Shown here one piece after another: positions 1 to 8,936 of a DNA stretch of 64,000 nt. Positions within the stretch are counted from its first letter, which is position 1; the number at the start of each line of letters is the position of its first letter. The stretch covers positions 124,001 to 188,000 of the forward strand of contig NZ_CP108513.1 in NCBI RefSeq assembly GCF_035989285.1. The letters are read 5' to 3'. The notes under the pieces are model-generated. The model was given only the letters and a program-made list of their open reading frames with translations. It searched no databases and had not been told where the DNA came from. The translations under genes were made by a program, and so were the position numbers. This DNA comes from Streptomyces sp. NBC_01235 (GTDB taxonomy: Bacteria; Actinomycetota; Actinomycetes; Streptomycetales; Streptomycetaceae).

Positions 1-210
1 CGCCGCGACAACACCACGGGGTTCGTGGTGTTGCCGAGACGGTGGGTGGTGGAGCGCACGCTGAGCTGCTTGCTGCGATCGAGGCGCCTGGCCCGCGACT
101 ACGAGACGCTGACCGCCAGCAGCGAGGCCCTCGTGCTGTGGTCGATGACCATGCTCATGGGACGCCGCCTGGGCCGCCACAACCCAGGCCTGCACCTGGC
201 GACAGCGTGA
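1..210 (+). CDS. IS5-family transposase, C-terminal part
   Basis: The reading frame is open from the first base and ends at TGA 208-210. It contains the [19 protein letters not shown] block that carries the catalytic glutamate (VER) of the IS5-type DDE domain, and the WSMTMLM tail motif. The same motifs occur at the C-terminus of the complete transposase at 4157-5074. It acts as the transposase of the surrounding element. Only about 69 residues are visible because the window starts inside the gene. The last 56 bases overlap the convergent passenger gene. Confidence 0.85.
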   Translation, partial: RRDNTTGFVVLPRRWVVERTLSCLLRSRRLARDYETLTASSEALVLWSMTMLMGRRLGRHNPGLHLATA

Positions 211-679
211 ATACCCCCGCACGCTCCTGGGCCAGCCAGCCCCGTTCCACCAGCCGCCTCACTTTGGAACGCACGCCCTCGATCTTCGCCGGGATCAGGG
301 GCAGACCCAGCCGCCCGGCCAGCTCCTTCACCCGAAGACCCTCGCTCGGCCCGCTCTCCAGCACGCCCAGCAGCCGCCGGTAGTCCGGCGCGAGGGCGTC
401 CGCGCCCAGTCCCTCACGCCAGTGCGGCACTACCGAACCGGTCACCGCCACCTTGGCCGCGGGCGGCACCGGCCGGGGCAACACCGCCTCCGGCACTGCT
501 TGCGGCCCGGCCTCTGCCAGGGCTTCGGCCAGTTCCGCCACCGCGATGACGCGCCGCTCCAACACGGTCTCGGCCTGCGCCAGTTCGGCCATCACCCGCT
601 CCGCTTCCCCGCGCAGTTCCTCAACCCGCACCTGCGCAGCGGACTCCCGCGCCTCCAGCACACCCATGACCGAAGCCAT
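155..679 (-). CDS. IS-borne convergent passenger protein (coiled coil plus winged-helix-like)
   Basis: A 174-residue protein with no function I recognise. Residues 5-65 are rich in A, E, R and L in a heptad-like pattern and look like a coiled coil. A proline-rich linker follows (about 66-85). Residues 90-165 form a compact domain with [36 protein letters not shown] and a final hairpin, which resembles a winged helix. The ATG at 679 has GGAGG 7 bases upstream. A clear homologue with the same layout lies in the second copy of this element (5031-5549). In both, the stop codon falls inside the codons for the transposase SMTMLM motif. It may be a DNA-binding regulator of the element; that is inference. 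Confidence 0.7.
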   Translation of the reverse strand: MASVMGVLEARESAAQVRVEELRGEAERVMAELAQAETVLERRVIAVAELAEALAEAGPQAVPEAVLPRPVPPAAKVAVTGSVVPHWREGLGADALAPDYRRLLGVLESGPSEGLRVKELAGRLGLPLIPAKIEGVRSKVRRLVERGWLAQERAGVFTLSPGAGLGCGGPGGVP

Positions 680-932
680 CAGCGACCTCCATGCCCTCCA
701 GGACGGACCCGACGGGGCAACCCTGCCTCGACACCACGGAGTTCATGCCTGACCAGCAGAAACCCACCGATCACGCCCGGAAAGACAACGGCTTCTCAGT
801 CAACCGACGTGCTACGCAACCAGGTTGGAAAAACCTCATTGCCTTCCTACTGGTACGACTGGGGCCGTAGTCAAGCCTCACCGTTGCAGCTTAGAAATGA
901 TCCGAACGCGACCCTAGATCAAACGCGCAGGC

Positions 933-2591
933 TTATCCAGTGCTGCCGGCAGCGATGACGTTCACGTAGCCCATCATTCCGTTGTCCTCGTGTCCGGTGA
1001 TGTGGCAGTGAAACATCCATTGCCCGGTGAAGTCCGTAAAGCGGATCCGGATCACTACTTTTCCAGCTGCTCCATTGACTGCGTGGGGAACGCTCACGGT
1101 GTCCATGTAGTCGGCGAGAGGTTGGGCGACGCCGTTCACACTGAGGATCTGGAACGGTGCGATATGGAGATGGAACGGATGATCGTGGTCACTCGTGTTA
1201 GTGAGCGTCCATTCTTCGACTGTTCCGAGTGTGGCCGGTTTCTTGAAAGTCGGCTTCTTCATGTCGAACAGCTTGCCGTTGATCCAGAAGTTGTTGCCGC
1301 CGTCGTCGCTCAGGGCCACGCTTCGGGATTGGGCGATGGGTTCTCCGGACAGATCGGGTTCGGATCCGGGAAGCGGTCCGGCTATCTGGGGCGAGGTGGC
1401 CATGCCCGACGGTCCCCCAGTGGCAGCCGGCCCCGCGCTCCCGCTGCCCTGTTGGACATTGACCTTCATGAGGGTGGTGTCGGGGTAGGAGTCGCCGTCG
1501 GCCTCCGTCCCGGACACGTGGGCGAGGGTTCTGAGCCAGGTTGATCCGGGGGCTCCGGCGGTCACCAGGACGTCGAAGCGTCTGCCGGGCGGAACCAGAA
1601 GGTGGGTCGCCCGGGTCGGCGCCGCGGAGGGAATCCCGTCCTGGCCGACGACGGTGAAACTGCCGCCGTCGAGCTGGAGATCGTAGTAGATGGCGTAACC
1701 TTCATTGGCGATTCGCCACAACTGGGTTTCACCGGCTTTCACGTTCAGCGTGGGCTGGTACTGACCGTTGACCAGGCGGACCGTCGGCTCTGCGGGCTCG
1801 AGGACCCCGTCCGGGTAGACGATCGAGCTGGATCCGCTGATCTGGGCGTCCTTGAGTGCCAAGGTATGAGCGGTGATCCCGCGGTAGGCCGGCGGCAACG
1901 ATTCGCGACTGTCCCCGACAATGATTGTTCCCGACAGCCCCGCCCCGATCTGGCTCTCGGTTCCACGGCAGCGGGTATTCGCTGGGTCCCCGGAGCACAT
2001 TTGATGGTCGTGGTACCAGTATGTCCCGGGTGCCTGGTTTGCGGGAATGTCGAGATGGTAGGTCAGAGTTTGACCAGGCTGACCGGACAGCATGATGTTG
2101 TCCGCGCTTCCCTTCGGGGACAGGTGCATTCCGTGGAAGTGCAAGTTGGTTGCCGTGCCAAGATCGTTTTTCAGATTCAAGGTGACACGCTGGCCAGGAA
2201 CCGCATGGAGGGTCGGCCCGACGAGACTCCCGTTGTAGGTCTCCGCGAGCACCTTCTTGCCCGAGATCATCACCTCCTTCTGGGCCGCCGTCAGCTGAAC
2301 CGTCAAATCCCTGGGGGTTGCGGTGTTGAGGTCGGGCGGTTCCACCAGCGCAGCGCCGGAAACCATGTCAGCCGCCTGCTGTTTGACAGTCTTAAGTGGC
2401 TTTCCATTAGCCGCCGAATTTGGCTGTGCGCTCGCCTGCTGTTCGACAGTCGGAAGTGGCTTTCCATTAGCCGCTGAATTTGGCTGTGCGCTCTCGCAGC
2501 CTGCTAGGAAGGAAGACAGGAGAGCGGCCCCGACAGCGAGGACTCCGAGGCGGGCAATGCGTGATCGACGCGCGGTCGAACGTGCGGACAA
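933..2591 (-). CDS. lipoprotein multicopper oxidase
   Basis: A 552-residue multicopper oxidase, likely exported and anchored as a lipoprotein: the N-terminus is basic, then hydrophobic, ending in the lipobox LAGC near residue 32. Three cupredoxin domains follow. Copper ligands are all visible: HFHGMH and YWYHDH near residues 150-195, HPFHLH near 470, and the type 1 site HCHITGHEDNGMM near 530, including the axial methionine. Family members oxidise metals or phenols. The start is a TTG with an AGAGG about 9 bases upstream; no better ATG or GTG precedes the signal peptide. After the lipobox come two tandem copies of a 20-residue linker (SAQPNSAANGKPL...). It lies beside a DUF418 gene on the same strand, 66 bases apart. 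Confidence 0.9.
   Translation of the reverse strand: MSARSTARRSRIARLGVLAVGAALLSSFLAGCESAQPNSAANGKPLPTVEQQASAQPNSAANGKPLKTVKQQAADMVSGAALVEPPDLNTATPRDLTVQLTAAQKEVMISGKKVLAETYNGSLVGPTLHAVPGQRVTLNLKNDLGTATNLHFHGMHLSPKGSADNIMLSGQPGQTLTYHLDIPANQAPGTYWYHDHQMCSGDPANTRCRGTESQIGAGLSGTIIVGDSRESLPPAYRGITAHTLALKDAQISGSSSIVYPDGVLEPAEPTVRLVNGQYQPTLNVKAGETQLWRIANEGYAIYYDLQLDGGSFTVVGQDGIPSAAPTRATHLLVPPGRRFDVLVTAGAPGSTWLRTLAHVSGTEADGDSYPDTTLMKVNVQQGSGSAGPAATGGPSGMATSPQIAGPLPGSEPDLSGEPIAQSRSVALSDDGGNNFWINGKLFDMKKPTFKKPATLGTVEEWTLTNTSDHDHPFHLHIAPFQILSVNGVAQPLADYMDTVSVPHAVNGAAGKVVIRIRFTDFTGQWMFHCHITGHEDNGMMGYVNVIAAGSTG
2375..2494 (-). repeat. 60-bp tandem duplication in multicopper oxidase linker
   Basis: Two head-to-tail 60-base units (2375-2434 and 2435-2494) differ at only a handful of positions and encode the repeated 20-residue linker after the lipobox. 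The unit length keeps the frame, so copy number could change without damaging the protein. Confidence 0.9.
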
Positions 2592-2657
2592 AAGACTATT
2601 CCTCTCTGGAAGGTTATTCAGAACGCGGTGGCGATCTTCTCGGTGTGATTACCGACC

Positions 2658-3893
2658 TCATTGGATGTACTTGGCGGGCTTGGTGGCGGCGTTGAGGAGA
2701 TATTCCAGCGGGCCGCGGCGGAAGAAGCGGGACCAGAGCGCGGCGAACACGATCGCGCCCAGGATGTAGGTGAGTACGGGTATCCAGGATCCCGGGGTGT
2801 TGGTGCCGGGGGCCGGGGGCAGCAGGGACTGGGCGACGAAGTGGCCGACGTAGGCCGTCAGGGACATGGCGCCGACGGCGATGACCGGTTTCGCCAAGCG
2901 GCGCAGGAGCGGCAGGCCGTCGATGAGCACCGTCGTGCCCACGATCACGAGGATCGCGACTCCGACACTGCCGATGACGTCGAACGTGGTGCCGCTGTGC
3001 GGTCCGGCGGACAACAGTTCCGACATCGGCAGCTCCGGCATCCCGCCGGACCCGCCGCCCTTGGACGACGCCGCAGAGCCGCTGGACGACGACCCGCCCT
3101 CCGCCATGCTCTTCAACGCGTCCTTGCCCGCAAGGAGCAGGGACAGGCCGTAAGCGCCTACGACGAGGGCGGCGCCGAGCGCGGCCAAGCGCCGCCGGAC
3201 GGCAGGGACGGACAGGTCGAGGCGGGCCAGCGCCATGCCGGCGACCACCAACGAAATCCACGTGATCGTCGGGTAGAAGCCGTTGAACAGCAGATCGAGC
3301 ACTCCCACGCCGCTGATCCGCTCGAGCGGATCGTAGGCATTGATGCTCTCCTGTACCGACTCGCTCAACAGCGAGGCCAGGGCAAACGACAGCTGCGGTG
3401 TGACCCGGGCGAGCCCGGCCGCGGTGATCGCCAGCGTCCTCGCGCTCAGTCGCACCAGGGGCAGGGCGATGAGGAAGTAGACGCCGCAGAAGCCGAGGAT
3501 GAGCGCCAGCAGGGTCGCGGCGCGGATCGCGATCCGGGCTTTCGCCTGCCGACCGGCCGGGCCGGTCTTCGGCTCACGGCGGCCGGCGATCAGCATCAGC
3601 GAGAACCCGGCGAGGGTGGCGAACAGCACCGACGAGTACTCCTCGGCCAGGAAGCGCACCCAGTTGCCGACGCCGTGTGTGGCCGACAGTTTCGGGCCGA
3701 TGTGCACGATGTACATGCCGAAACACCGCCAGCGCGCGGGCCAGATCCACCCCGACCAGGCGTCCCACCGAGCGGCCGCCGGGGGCCTGCCCGGCGGACT
3801 CGAAGCGAGTGCTCCTGCGGAGCCGGTGCCTCCTGCGGCGGCTGTATCTGCGTCATACAGGAAATCTTTCGGCGCCGCTGGGCGGCGGGCCAC
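2658..3893 (-). CDS. DUF418-family membrane protein, probable frameshift near N-terminus
   Basis: A multi-pass membrane protein with the DUF418 pattern: GMYIVHIGP near the start, about eight hydrophobic segments, AMSLTAYVGHF near residue 350 and RRGPLEYLL at the C-terminus. A serine/glycine-rich loop lies near residues 270-295. The family is related to acyltransferase-type membrane proteins; its substrate is unknown. The usual N-terminal helix VGVDLARALAVF is present but in another frame, at 3721-3768 starting with GTG at 3768. It would join GMYIVH if one T were removed from the TTT at about 3720-3722. The true start is therefore uncertain (GTG 3768, or further upstream if a second indel compensates). 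It is either a pseudogene or a sequencing indel. Confidence 0.7.
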   Translation of the reverse strand: MARRPAAPKDFLYDADTAAAGGTGSAGALASSPPGRPPAAARWDAWSGWIWPARWRCFGMYIVHIGPKLSATHGVGNWVRFLAEEYSSVLFATLAGFSLMLIAGRREPKTGPAGRQAKARIAIRAATLLALILGFCGVYFLIALPLVRLSARTLAITAAGLARVTPQLSFALASLLSESVQESINAYDPLERISGVGVLDLLFNGFYPTITWISLVVAGMALARLDLSVPAVRRRLAALGAALVVGAYGLSLLLAGKDALKSMAEGGSSSSGSAASSKGGGSGGMPELPMSELLSAGPHSGTTFDVIGSVGVAILVIVGTTVLIDGLPLLRRLAKPVIAVGAMSLTAYVGHFVAQSLLPPAPGTNTPGSWIPVLTYILGAIVFAALWSRFFRRGPLEYLLNAATKPAKYIQ

Positions 3894-4156
3894 CCGCCGA
3901 GCTTCGGTGACACCCCCGCCGACCGGCCAGGCCCACCCCGCCGACCGGCTGGAATCGATGCCTCAGCGGCCGGAGCCGGGGCGCGCGGCGCCGTCTGACA
4001 CAGCGGCAGACCCTAAGACGTTGTTGTCGCTCCGATCTTGAGGGTTGCGCGTCGAACGGGTGTCTCAAACGGGTGATCGTTGCAGGCTGCGGGCATGGGA
4101 ACAAGGCCTCTTGGTAGCTCGGGGTTGCGAAGCCAACCGAGAACGAGGAGACCCTG

Positions 4157-5074
4157 TTGCCGCAGTTGTACGCGTTCGCGCCGGTGGAGTTCAACTCGGT
4201 TGCTCCGTCGTGTGATTGTGTCGCTCACCGGTTCGGGAATGCGGCCGATCACCCGGAGCGTGTTCGGCGGTATCCGTCGGACATGACGGATGCGGAGTGG
4301 GCGGTCGTGAGGCCGCTGCTGCCGGTTCCGGGCTGGCTGCGGGGCCGGGGCGGGCAGCCGGAGGCGTACTGCCACCGGGTGATGTTGGACGCGGTCCGCT
4401 ATCTGGTGGACAACGGAATCAAGTGGCGGGCGATGCCGGTCGATTTTCCGCCGTGGGACCGGGTCTATGCCTTCTTCCGGCGTTGGCGTGAGAACGGCCT
4501 GGTGAAGGAGTTCCATGACCGGCTGCGCGGACAGGTCCGCACACAGCTGGGGCGGGACACGGAGCCGACGGCCGGCGTCATCGACTCGCAGTCCGTCAAA
4601 GCCGATGCCGTTGTCGCCGGCGACAGCCGCGGCTTCGACGGCGGCAAGCTGATCAACGGCCGCAAGCGGCACGTCGTGGTGGACACACTCGGCCTGCTGC
4701 TCGCGGTCATGGTGACCGCCGCGGACACCGGGGACCGCCTTGCCGCGCACGTCCTGTTGCGTCAAGTCACCGATGCCCACCACCAGTTGTCCCTCGTCTG
4801 GGCCGACGGCGGTTATACCGGTAGGCTCATCGAGCACTGTCTGACCGTGCTCGGCCTGGTGGTGGGAATCGTCAAACGCAGTGACGACATGCGGGGCTTC
4901 GTGGTGCTGCCCAAGCGGTGGATCGTCGAGCGGCTCTTCGCCCACCTGATGCGAAGCCGCCGCCTGGTGCGCGACTTCGAACGCCGCACCAGCAGCGCGG
5001 AGTCGATGATCTACTGGTCGATGACGATGCTCATGACCCGCCGCCTTGTCCGGCCGCACCCGCGGCGAGCATGA
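4157..5074 (+). CDS. IS5-family transposase
   Basis: A 305-residue DDE transposase. The N-terminal half has the IS5-type domain (MTDAEWAVVRPLLP near residue 43, then WRAMPVDFPPWDRVY near 95). Catalytic residues are visible as D in GVIDSQSVK (near 141), D in VWADGGYTG (near 217) and E in WIVERLFAHL (near 256). The start chosen is TTG 4157 with GAGGAG six bases upstream. The gene looks intact, so the element may be active. Its last codons overlap the convergent passenger gene. Confidence 0.9.
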   Translation: MPQLYAFAPVEFNSVAPSCDCVAHRFGNAADHPERVRRYPSDMTDAEWAVVRPLLPVPGWLRGRGGQPEAYCHRVMLDAVRYLVDNGIKWRAMPVDFPPWDRVYAFFRRWRENGLVKEFHDRLRGQVRTQLGRDTEPTAGVIDSQSVKADAVVAGDSRGFDGGKLINGRKRHVVVDTLGLLLAVMVTAADTGDRLAAHVLLRQVTDAHHQLSLVWADGGYTGRLIEHCLTVLGLVVGIVKRSDDMRGFVVLPKRWIVERLFAHLMRSRRLVRDFERRTSSAESMIYWSMTMLMTRRLVRPHPRRA

Positions 5075-5549
5075 ACCGGCCCGACTGGGGCTCGGCGAGC
5101 CAGCCGCGCGCGACCAGCCGTTTCGCCTTCGAGCGCAGTCCTTCCACCTTCGCCGGCACCGCGTCCAGCGCAAAAGCGGCGGCCATCTCCTGGCAGGTCA
5201 GCGGCCCTTGACGGAGCCGATGCCGGTCCGCAAGCGCCTGCAGGATGCGCTGGTAGTCCACCGACAGCTCCGACCATGTCAGGCCCTGACGCCACACCGG
5301 CACCTGCGACTTTGGTCTCGCGGCCGTTTCCCTGGACGGTGCCGGAACGGGCGCAACAGGGTCCTGCCCGGCCTCGTCCGCCGGGGCCAGGACCTCACCG
5401 ACCCGCGCGCGGGCGACAGCCCACTCCCTCCAATCCCGCTCCGCCACGGCCAACTCGGCCTGAATACGGTCAGCTTCCTCCCGCAACTCATCCACTCGGC
5501 GGCGAGCAGCGAGTTCACGCTGTTCCAGCAGCCCCACGACCGACGGCAT
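5031..5549 (-). CDS. IS-borne convergent passenger protein, second copy
   Basis: A homologue of the passenger gene at 155-679, 172 residues from the ATG at 5549 (MPSVVGLLEQRELAARR), which aligns with [16 protein letters not shown] there. It has the same order: heptad-rich coiled coil (about 5-50), proline-rich linker, then the VPVWRQGL...VDYQRIL...KVEGLRSKAKRLVARGWL domain. A longer frame reaches 5597 but the homology supports the internal start, which has a G-rich GGGGGTCG upstream. It ends inside the transposase SMTMLM codons exactly as in the other copy. Function unknown; the preserved protein sequence in two diverged elements argues it is a real gene. Confidence 0.7.
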   Translation of the reverse strand: MPSVVGLLEQRELAARRRVDELREEADRIQAELAVAERDWREWAVARARVGEVLAPADEAGQDPVAPVPAPSRETAARPKSQVPVWRQGLTWSELSVDYQRILQALADRHRLRQGPLTCQEMAAAFALDAVPAKVEGLRSKAKRLVARGWLAEPQSGRFMLAAGAAGQGGGS

Positions 5550-5670
5550 CCACGACCCCCATAGAAGCGATGGCACGACAGCCCACCCCTTCCACAAGGT
5601 CGCGGCTCCTACCCCTGACCAGCGGAAACACAGCTAACAAGCCCGGAAAGACAACAACGTCTTAGAGGCC

Positions 5671-5765
5671 GCGCGGATAGGTGGCGCACAGGGCACCGAG
5701 ATGGCGGCGCAGATACGGGTCTGAGCAATCACGAAGTTGCGGCGCTCCGTGACCACTATCCGCGC
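5671..5765. repeat. 95-bp MITE-like relic of an IS end
   Basis: Perfect 10-base inverted repeats GCGCGGATAG (5671-5680) and CTATCCGCGC (5756-5765) bound 95 bases. The interior resembles the left end of the IS at 6592-7535: ATCACGAAGTTGCGGCGCTC here against ATCATGGAGTTGCGACGCTC there, plus a shared GATAGG start. It looks like an internally deleted derivative of that element type with no coding capacity. Confidence 0.55.
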
Positions 5766-5966
5766 GAGCACACTTACGTCTCGCGCAGCTCGTGCGGTCT
5801 GTGGTCCACTGACCACACTCCTTGATCAACATCTCTGGGGGCGTCACATGGGAGGGTTGCCCGATCCACAGTGAAGACGCCCATGAACTCTGTATCACCG
5901 TGGACCGATGAGTTTGGCGCAGTTGGTTCGTCTTGCCTGGTGACGATCGTCGACCGTACGAGCGAC

Positions 5967-6596
5967 ATGGAGTTGACCTTGACGAACGACGCCGACCTGC
6001 AACCTGCCGTAGCCGCCGAGTTCGCGGCCCTCGCCGACCTGCTCGGCTCCGCCTCTGATGCGCAGTGGGATACGCCATCCCTGTGTGAGGGCTGGCGGGT
6101 TCGCGAAGTGATCGCGCACCTGACCATGGCGGCCCGGTACTCCGAAAAGGAGTTCATGGCCGAGTTGCGCCACTGCGACTTTGACTTCAGCCGCTTGTCG
6201 AACCAGATCGCCGGCCGGGACGCCGAACTGCCGACTGGCCAGCTCGTTGCCAACCTGCGCGCCGACGTGATGCACCACTGGACGCCGCCGGGCGGTGGGT
6301 ATCACGGCGCGCTCAATCATGTGGTGATCCACGGCCTCGACGTGACCGTGCCGCTCGGGGTGCCGCGCCGCTCACCCGACGAGACCATCCGGGTCGTCCT
6401 CAACGACCTTACCGAGGGCGGCGGGCACACACACTTCGGCATCAACATTGAGGGACGCAGCTTCCAGGCCACCGACCTTGACTGGTCGTACGGATCGGGC
6501 CCAGCACTGCACGGCGCCGCCGAAGACCTGGCACTCAGGCTCTGCGGTCGGACCATCCCGGATGGACGGCTGGAGGGCACACCGCTTTACAGATAG
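5967..6596 (+). CDS. DinB/maleylpyruvate isomerase-like mycothiol-dependent enzyme, 3' end altered by IS
   Basis: A protein of about 209 residues from the ATG at 5967; an upstream in-frame ATG at 5871 would give 241. The core LADLLGSASDAQWDTPSLCEGWRVREVIAHL is the N-terminal signature of the mycothiol-dependent maleylpyruvate isomerase/DinB superfamily, with a conserved metal histidine in IAHL and further histidines in NHVVIHGLDV. Such proteins are four-helix bundles that use mycothiol; the substrate here is unknown. The terminal arginine codon and the TAG stop lie inside the left end of the IS beginning at about 6592, so the native C-terminus was probably replaced, though little is lost because the protein is near full length. 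Confidence 0.75.
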   Translation: MELTLTNDADLQPAVAAEFAALADLLGSASDAQWDTPSLCEGWRVREVIAHLTMAARYSEKEFMAELRHCDFDFSRLSNQIAGRDAELPTGQLVANLRADVMHHWTPPGGGYHGALNHVVIHGLDVTVPLGVPRRSPDETIRVVLNDLTEGGGHTHFGINIEGRSFQATDLDWSYGSGPALHGAAEDLALRLCGRTIPDGRLEGTPLYR

Positions 6597-7535
6597 GCGC
6601 GGTGGGGGCCTCGGCAACAGAACGGACACAGGTCCGGTGATCATGGAGTTGCGACGCTCTGTGATCACTGGGGAGACCTGTGCCCGCGCTGCCATCATGG
6701 CTGACCGAACCGCTCTGGGACCAATTCGCCGACCTGCTGCCCAAGCGGCCGTCTTACCATCCGGACCACCCGCTCGGCTGCCATCGCCCGCGGATCAGCG
6801 ACCGGATCATCTTCGACAAGCTCCTGCAACTGCTGCGCTTCGGCTGTTCTTACGAGGCGATTGCCGACACGACGTGCTCGGCCACCACGATCCGCAACCG
6901 TCGCGACGAGTGGATCCGACTCGGTGTCTTCGCCCGGCTCAAGCAGATCGCATTGGAACCCTACGACCGGAGCATCGACCTCGTCCTCGACCAGATCGCC
7001 GTCGACGGCTCCATCACCAAGGCTCCCGGAGGCGGCGAGGTCGCAGGACGCTCACCGGTCGACCGCGGCAAACAGGGACTGAAACGCTCGGGCATGACGG
7101 ATGGATACGGCATTCCGCTGGGCCGTGTCCTAGCCGGTGCCAACCGCCACGACTCCCCGCTGCTTGCCCCGACCCTGGACCGCCTGGACGACCTCGGACC
7201 GTTGCCCGACGACATCACCGTGCACCTGGACGCCGGCTACGACTCGGACAAGACCCGCGCTCTGCTCAACGAACCCGGCATCCACGGCCGCATCGCGCAC
7301 AAGGGCGAGAAGGCGCCGATCCAGGCCAGTCGGCGTTGGCACGTCGAACGAACCCACGCCTGGCAGAACGCCTTCTACCGACTCGCCCGCTGCTACGAGC
7401 GCCGCGCCACCGTCATCGACACATTCTTCGACCTCGCCGACACGATCATCACCGTTCGTAGCCTGATCCGACGGGCATGGACCACTCACCGCTGGGACGA
7501 ACGCCCGAACCGCCGCCCATGACCGCACGCCTATC
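6592..7535 (+). mobile_element. IS5-family element of about 0.95 kb
   Basis: The element carries one transposase gene (6680-7522). Its ends share the inverted octamer GATAGGCG (6592-6599) and CGCCTATC (7528-7535). Upstream of the transposase there is an inverted pair GTGATCA...TGTGATCAC around 6636-6668. On the left it ends the DinB-like gene; on the right it truncates an older transposase pseudogene. No target duplication was recognised. Confidence 0.75.
6680..7522 (+). CDS. IS5-family transposase
   Basis: A 280-residue transposase starting at GTG 6680, preceded by GGGGAG. The DDE residues are visible: D in IAVDGSITK (near 109), D in HLDAGYDSD (near 183) and E in WHVERTHAW (near 224). The N-terminal domain with a helix-turn-helix-like segment (YEAIADTTCSATTIRNRRDEW) is complete. 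Length and motifs match intact relatives, so it is probably functional. Confidence 0.9.
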   Translation: MPALPSWLTEPLWDQFADLLPKRPSYHPDHPLGCHRPRISDRIIFDKLLQLLRFGCSYEAIADTTCSATTIRNRRDEWIRLGVFARLKQIALEPYDRSIDLVLDQIAVDGSITKAPGGGEVAGRSPVDRGKQGLKRSGMTDGYGIPLGRVLAGANRHDSPLLAPTLDRLDDLGPLPDDITVHLDAGYDSDKTRALLNEPGIHGRIAHKGEKAPIQASRRWHVERTHAWQNAFYRLARCYERRATVIDTFFDLADTIITVRSLIRRAWTTHRWDERPNRRP

Positions 7536-7537
7536 CG

Positions 7538-8936
7538 CGCGACCTCCTATTCGACTGCCTGACCGCACGCGTGGACGAACTGTTCGACCTCACCGACGCG
7601 TTGCCTTGAGCGGACCGGCCGGTGAGGACGCCGGTGGACCTGACGCTGGTGGCCGAGCACCGGCGCGGGCACGGCGCCCTGTACGACGCGCTGAACAACG
7701 GGACCATCGACGTGCCCCGGCTGCGGCAGGTGCTGGCCGGCCTGCCCATGCCGCAGGCCGCCGACGGGCGCCTGGTCCTCGCCGTCGACGTCAGCAACTG
7801 GCTCCGCCCCGACGCCCCGACCAGCGCGGAGCGTCTGTTCTGCCACGTCTACGGCCGCAGCGGGCGGACGTCGGACCAGTTCATACCCGGCTGGCCGTAC
7901 TCCTTCGTCGCCGCCCTGGAATCGGGCCGGACGTCCTGGTGCCAGCTCCTGGACGCCGTCCGTCTCGGGCCGGCCGACGACGTCGCCGAGGTCACCGCCG
8001 CCCAGGTCCGCAGGGTGGTCACCGACCTGATCGAGATGGGCCGCTGGCACGCGGGTGACCGCGACATCCTGGTCGTCTTCGACGCCGGCTACGACGCTCC
8101 GCGCATGGCTCACCTCCTGCGCGGCCTCCCGGTCGAGGTCCTGGGGCGGATGCGCACGGACCGGGTCATGCGCCGCCCGGCGCCCTCCCGCAAGGAGTAC
8201 TACCTGGCCCACCCCCACGGCGGCCACCCGCCCAAGCACGGCGGGGAGTTCCGCTTCGCCAAGCCCGAGACCTGGGGCGAACCCGACGCGGGGACGGCAC
8301 AGGTCACCGACCGGTACGGCACCGCCCGCGCGATGGCCTGGGACCGCATCCACCCACGCCTGACCACCCGCTCCGCGTGGATCGACCACACCGGCGAACT
8401 CCCCGTCATCGAGGGCACGCTGATCCGTCTCCAGGTCGACCGCCTGCCCGGTGGCCAGGACCCGCTGCCCCTCTGGCTGTGGTCGTCGGCCACCGCCCTG
8501 AGCGGCGAGGACGTCGATGTCCGCTGGCAGTCGTTCCTGAGGCGCTTCGACCTGGAGCACACGTTCCGGCTCATGAAGCAGACCCTGGGCATGACCCGGC
8601 CGAAACTCCGCACCCCGAGGCCGGCGAACGCTGGACCTGGACCGTCATCGCAGCCCACACCCAGCTCCGCCTTCTCCGCCAGGCGGCCACCGACCTGAGA
8701 CGGCCGTGGGAGAAGCCGGCTCACCCCGGCCGGCTCACCCCGGCCGGGTCCGCCGCGGGTTCAGGAACCTCCGTCCCCACCTCGCCTGTCCGGCCCGTGC
8801 GCCCAAACCCTCAACTCCTGGCCCTGGAAGGCCGCTTGGTTCGAAGAACCGGCGACCCGCCACCCACTACGACGTGGGCAAGACCGTTGAACGACCAGAA
8901 AGCATCACCGAACGAAACCGGCTCGGACCATAGAGA
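7538..8936 (+). pseudogene. DDE transposase (NF041680/IS701-like), inactivated
   Basis: The frame begins inside the gene at the border of the preceding IS (RDLLFDCLTARVDELFDL). An in-frame TGA at 7607-7609 interrupts it, and a 358-residue stretch continues from 7622. Catalytic motifs are present: LAVDVSNW, VVFDAGYDAPR and DLEHTFRLMKQTLG. After about 8610 the sequence moves to another frame (WTWTVIAAHTQLRLL...), and after about 8745 to a third (VRRGFRNLRPHLACPARAP...), ending near 8936. It thus has a 5' truncation, one nonsense codon and two frameshifts. It is clearly dead as a transposase. Confidence 0.85.

Larger units (their letters stand above)
1..799 (+). mobile_element. IS5-type insertion sequence, right part
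   Basis: The left end lies outside the window. It contains the transposase C-terminus and a convergent passenger gene. The right end (about 775-799) matches the right end of the complete element at 4013-5665: both have a GACCAGC(A/G)GAAAC stretch, then GCCCGGAAAGACAAC, then a CTTCTCAG or CGTCTTAG terminus. The two copies are diverged, so they are not a recent duplication. The exact right boundary is inferred from that match. Confidence 0.75.
4013..5665 (+). mobile_element. complete IS5-type insertion sequence with 16-bp terminal inverted repeats
   Basis: The 1,653-base element is bounded by perfect inverted repeats: CTAAGACGTTGTTGTC at 4013-4028 and its reverse complement at 5650-5665. It carries a transposase on the plus strand and a passenger gene on the minus strand whose 3' ends overlap by 44 bases. 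I could not see a target-site duplication. The right end abuts a small relic of a different IS type (5671-5765). Confidence 0.9.

Noticed and set aside
933-2477. Long open frames opposite the multicopper oxidase and similarly opposite other genes
   Set aside because: In GC-rich DNA antisense frames stay open by codon bias; they are arginine, proline and glycine rich without domains and overlap well-supported genes.
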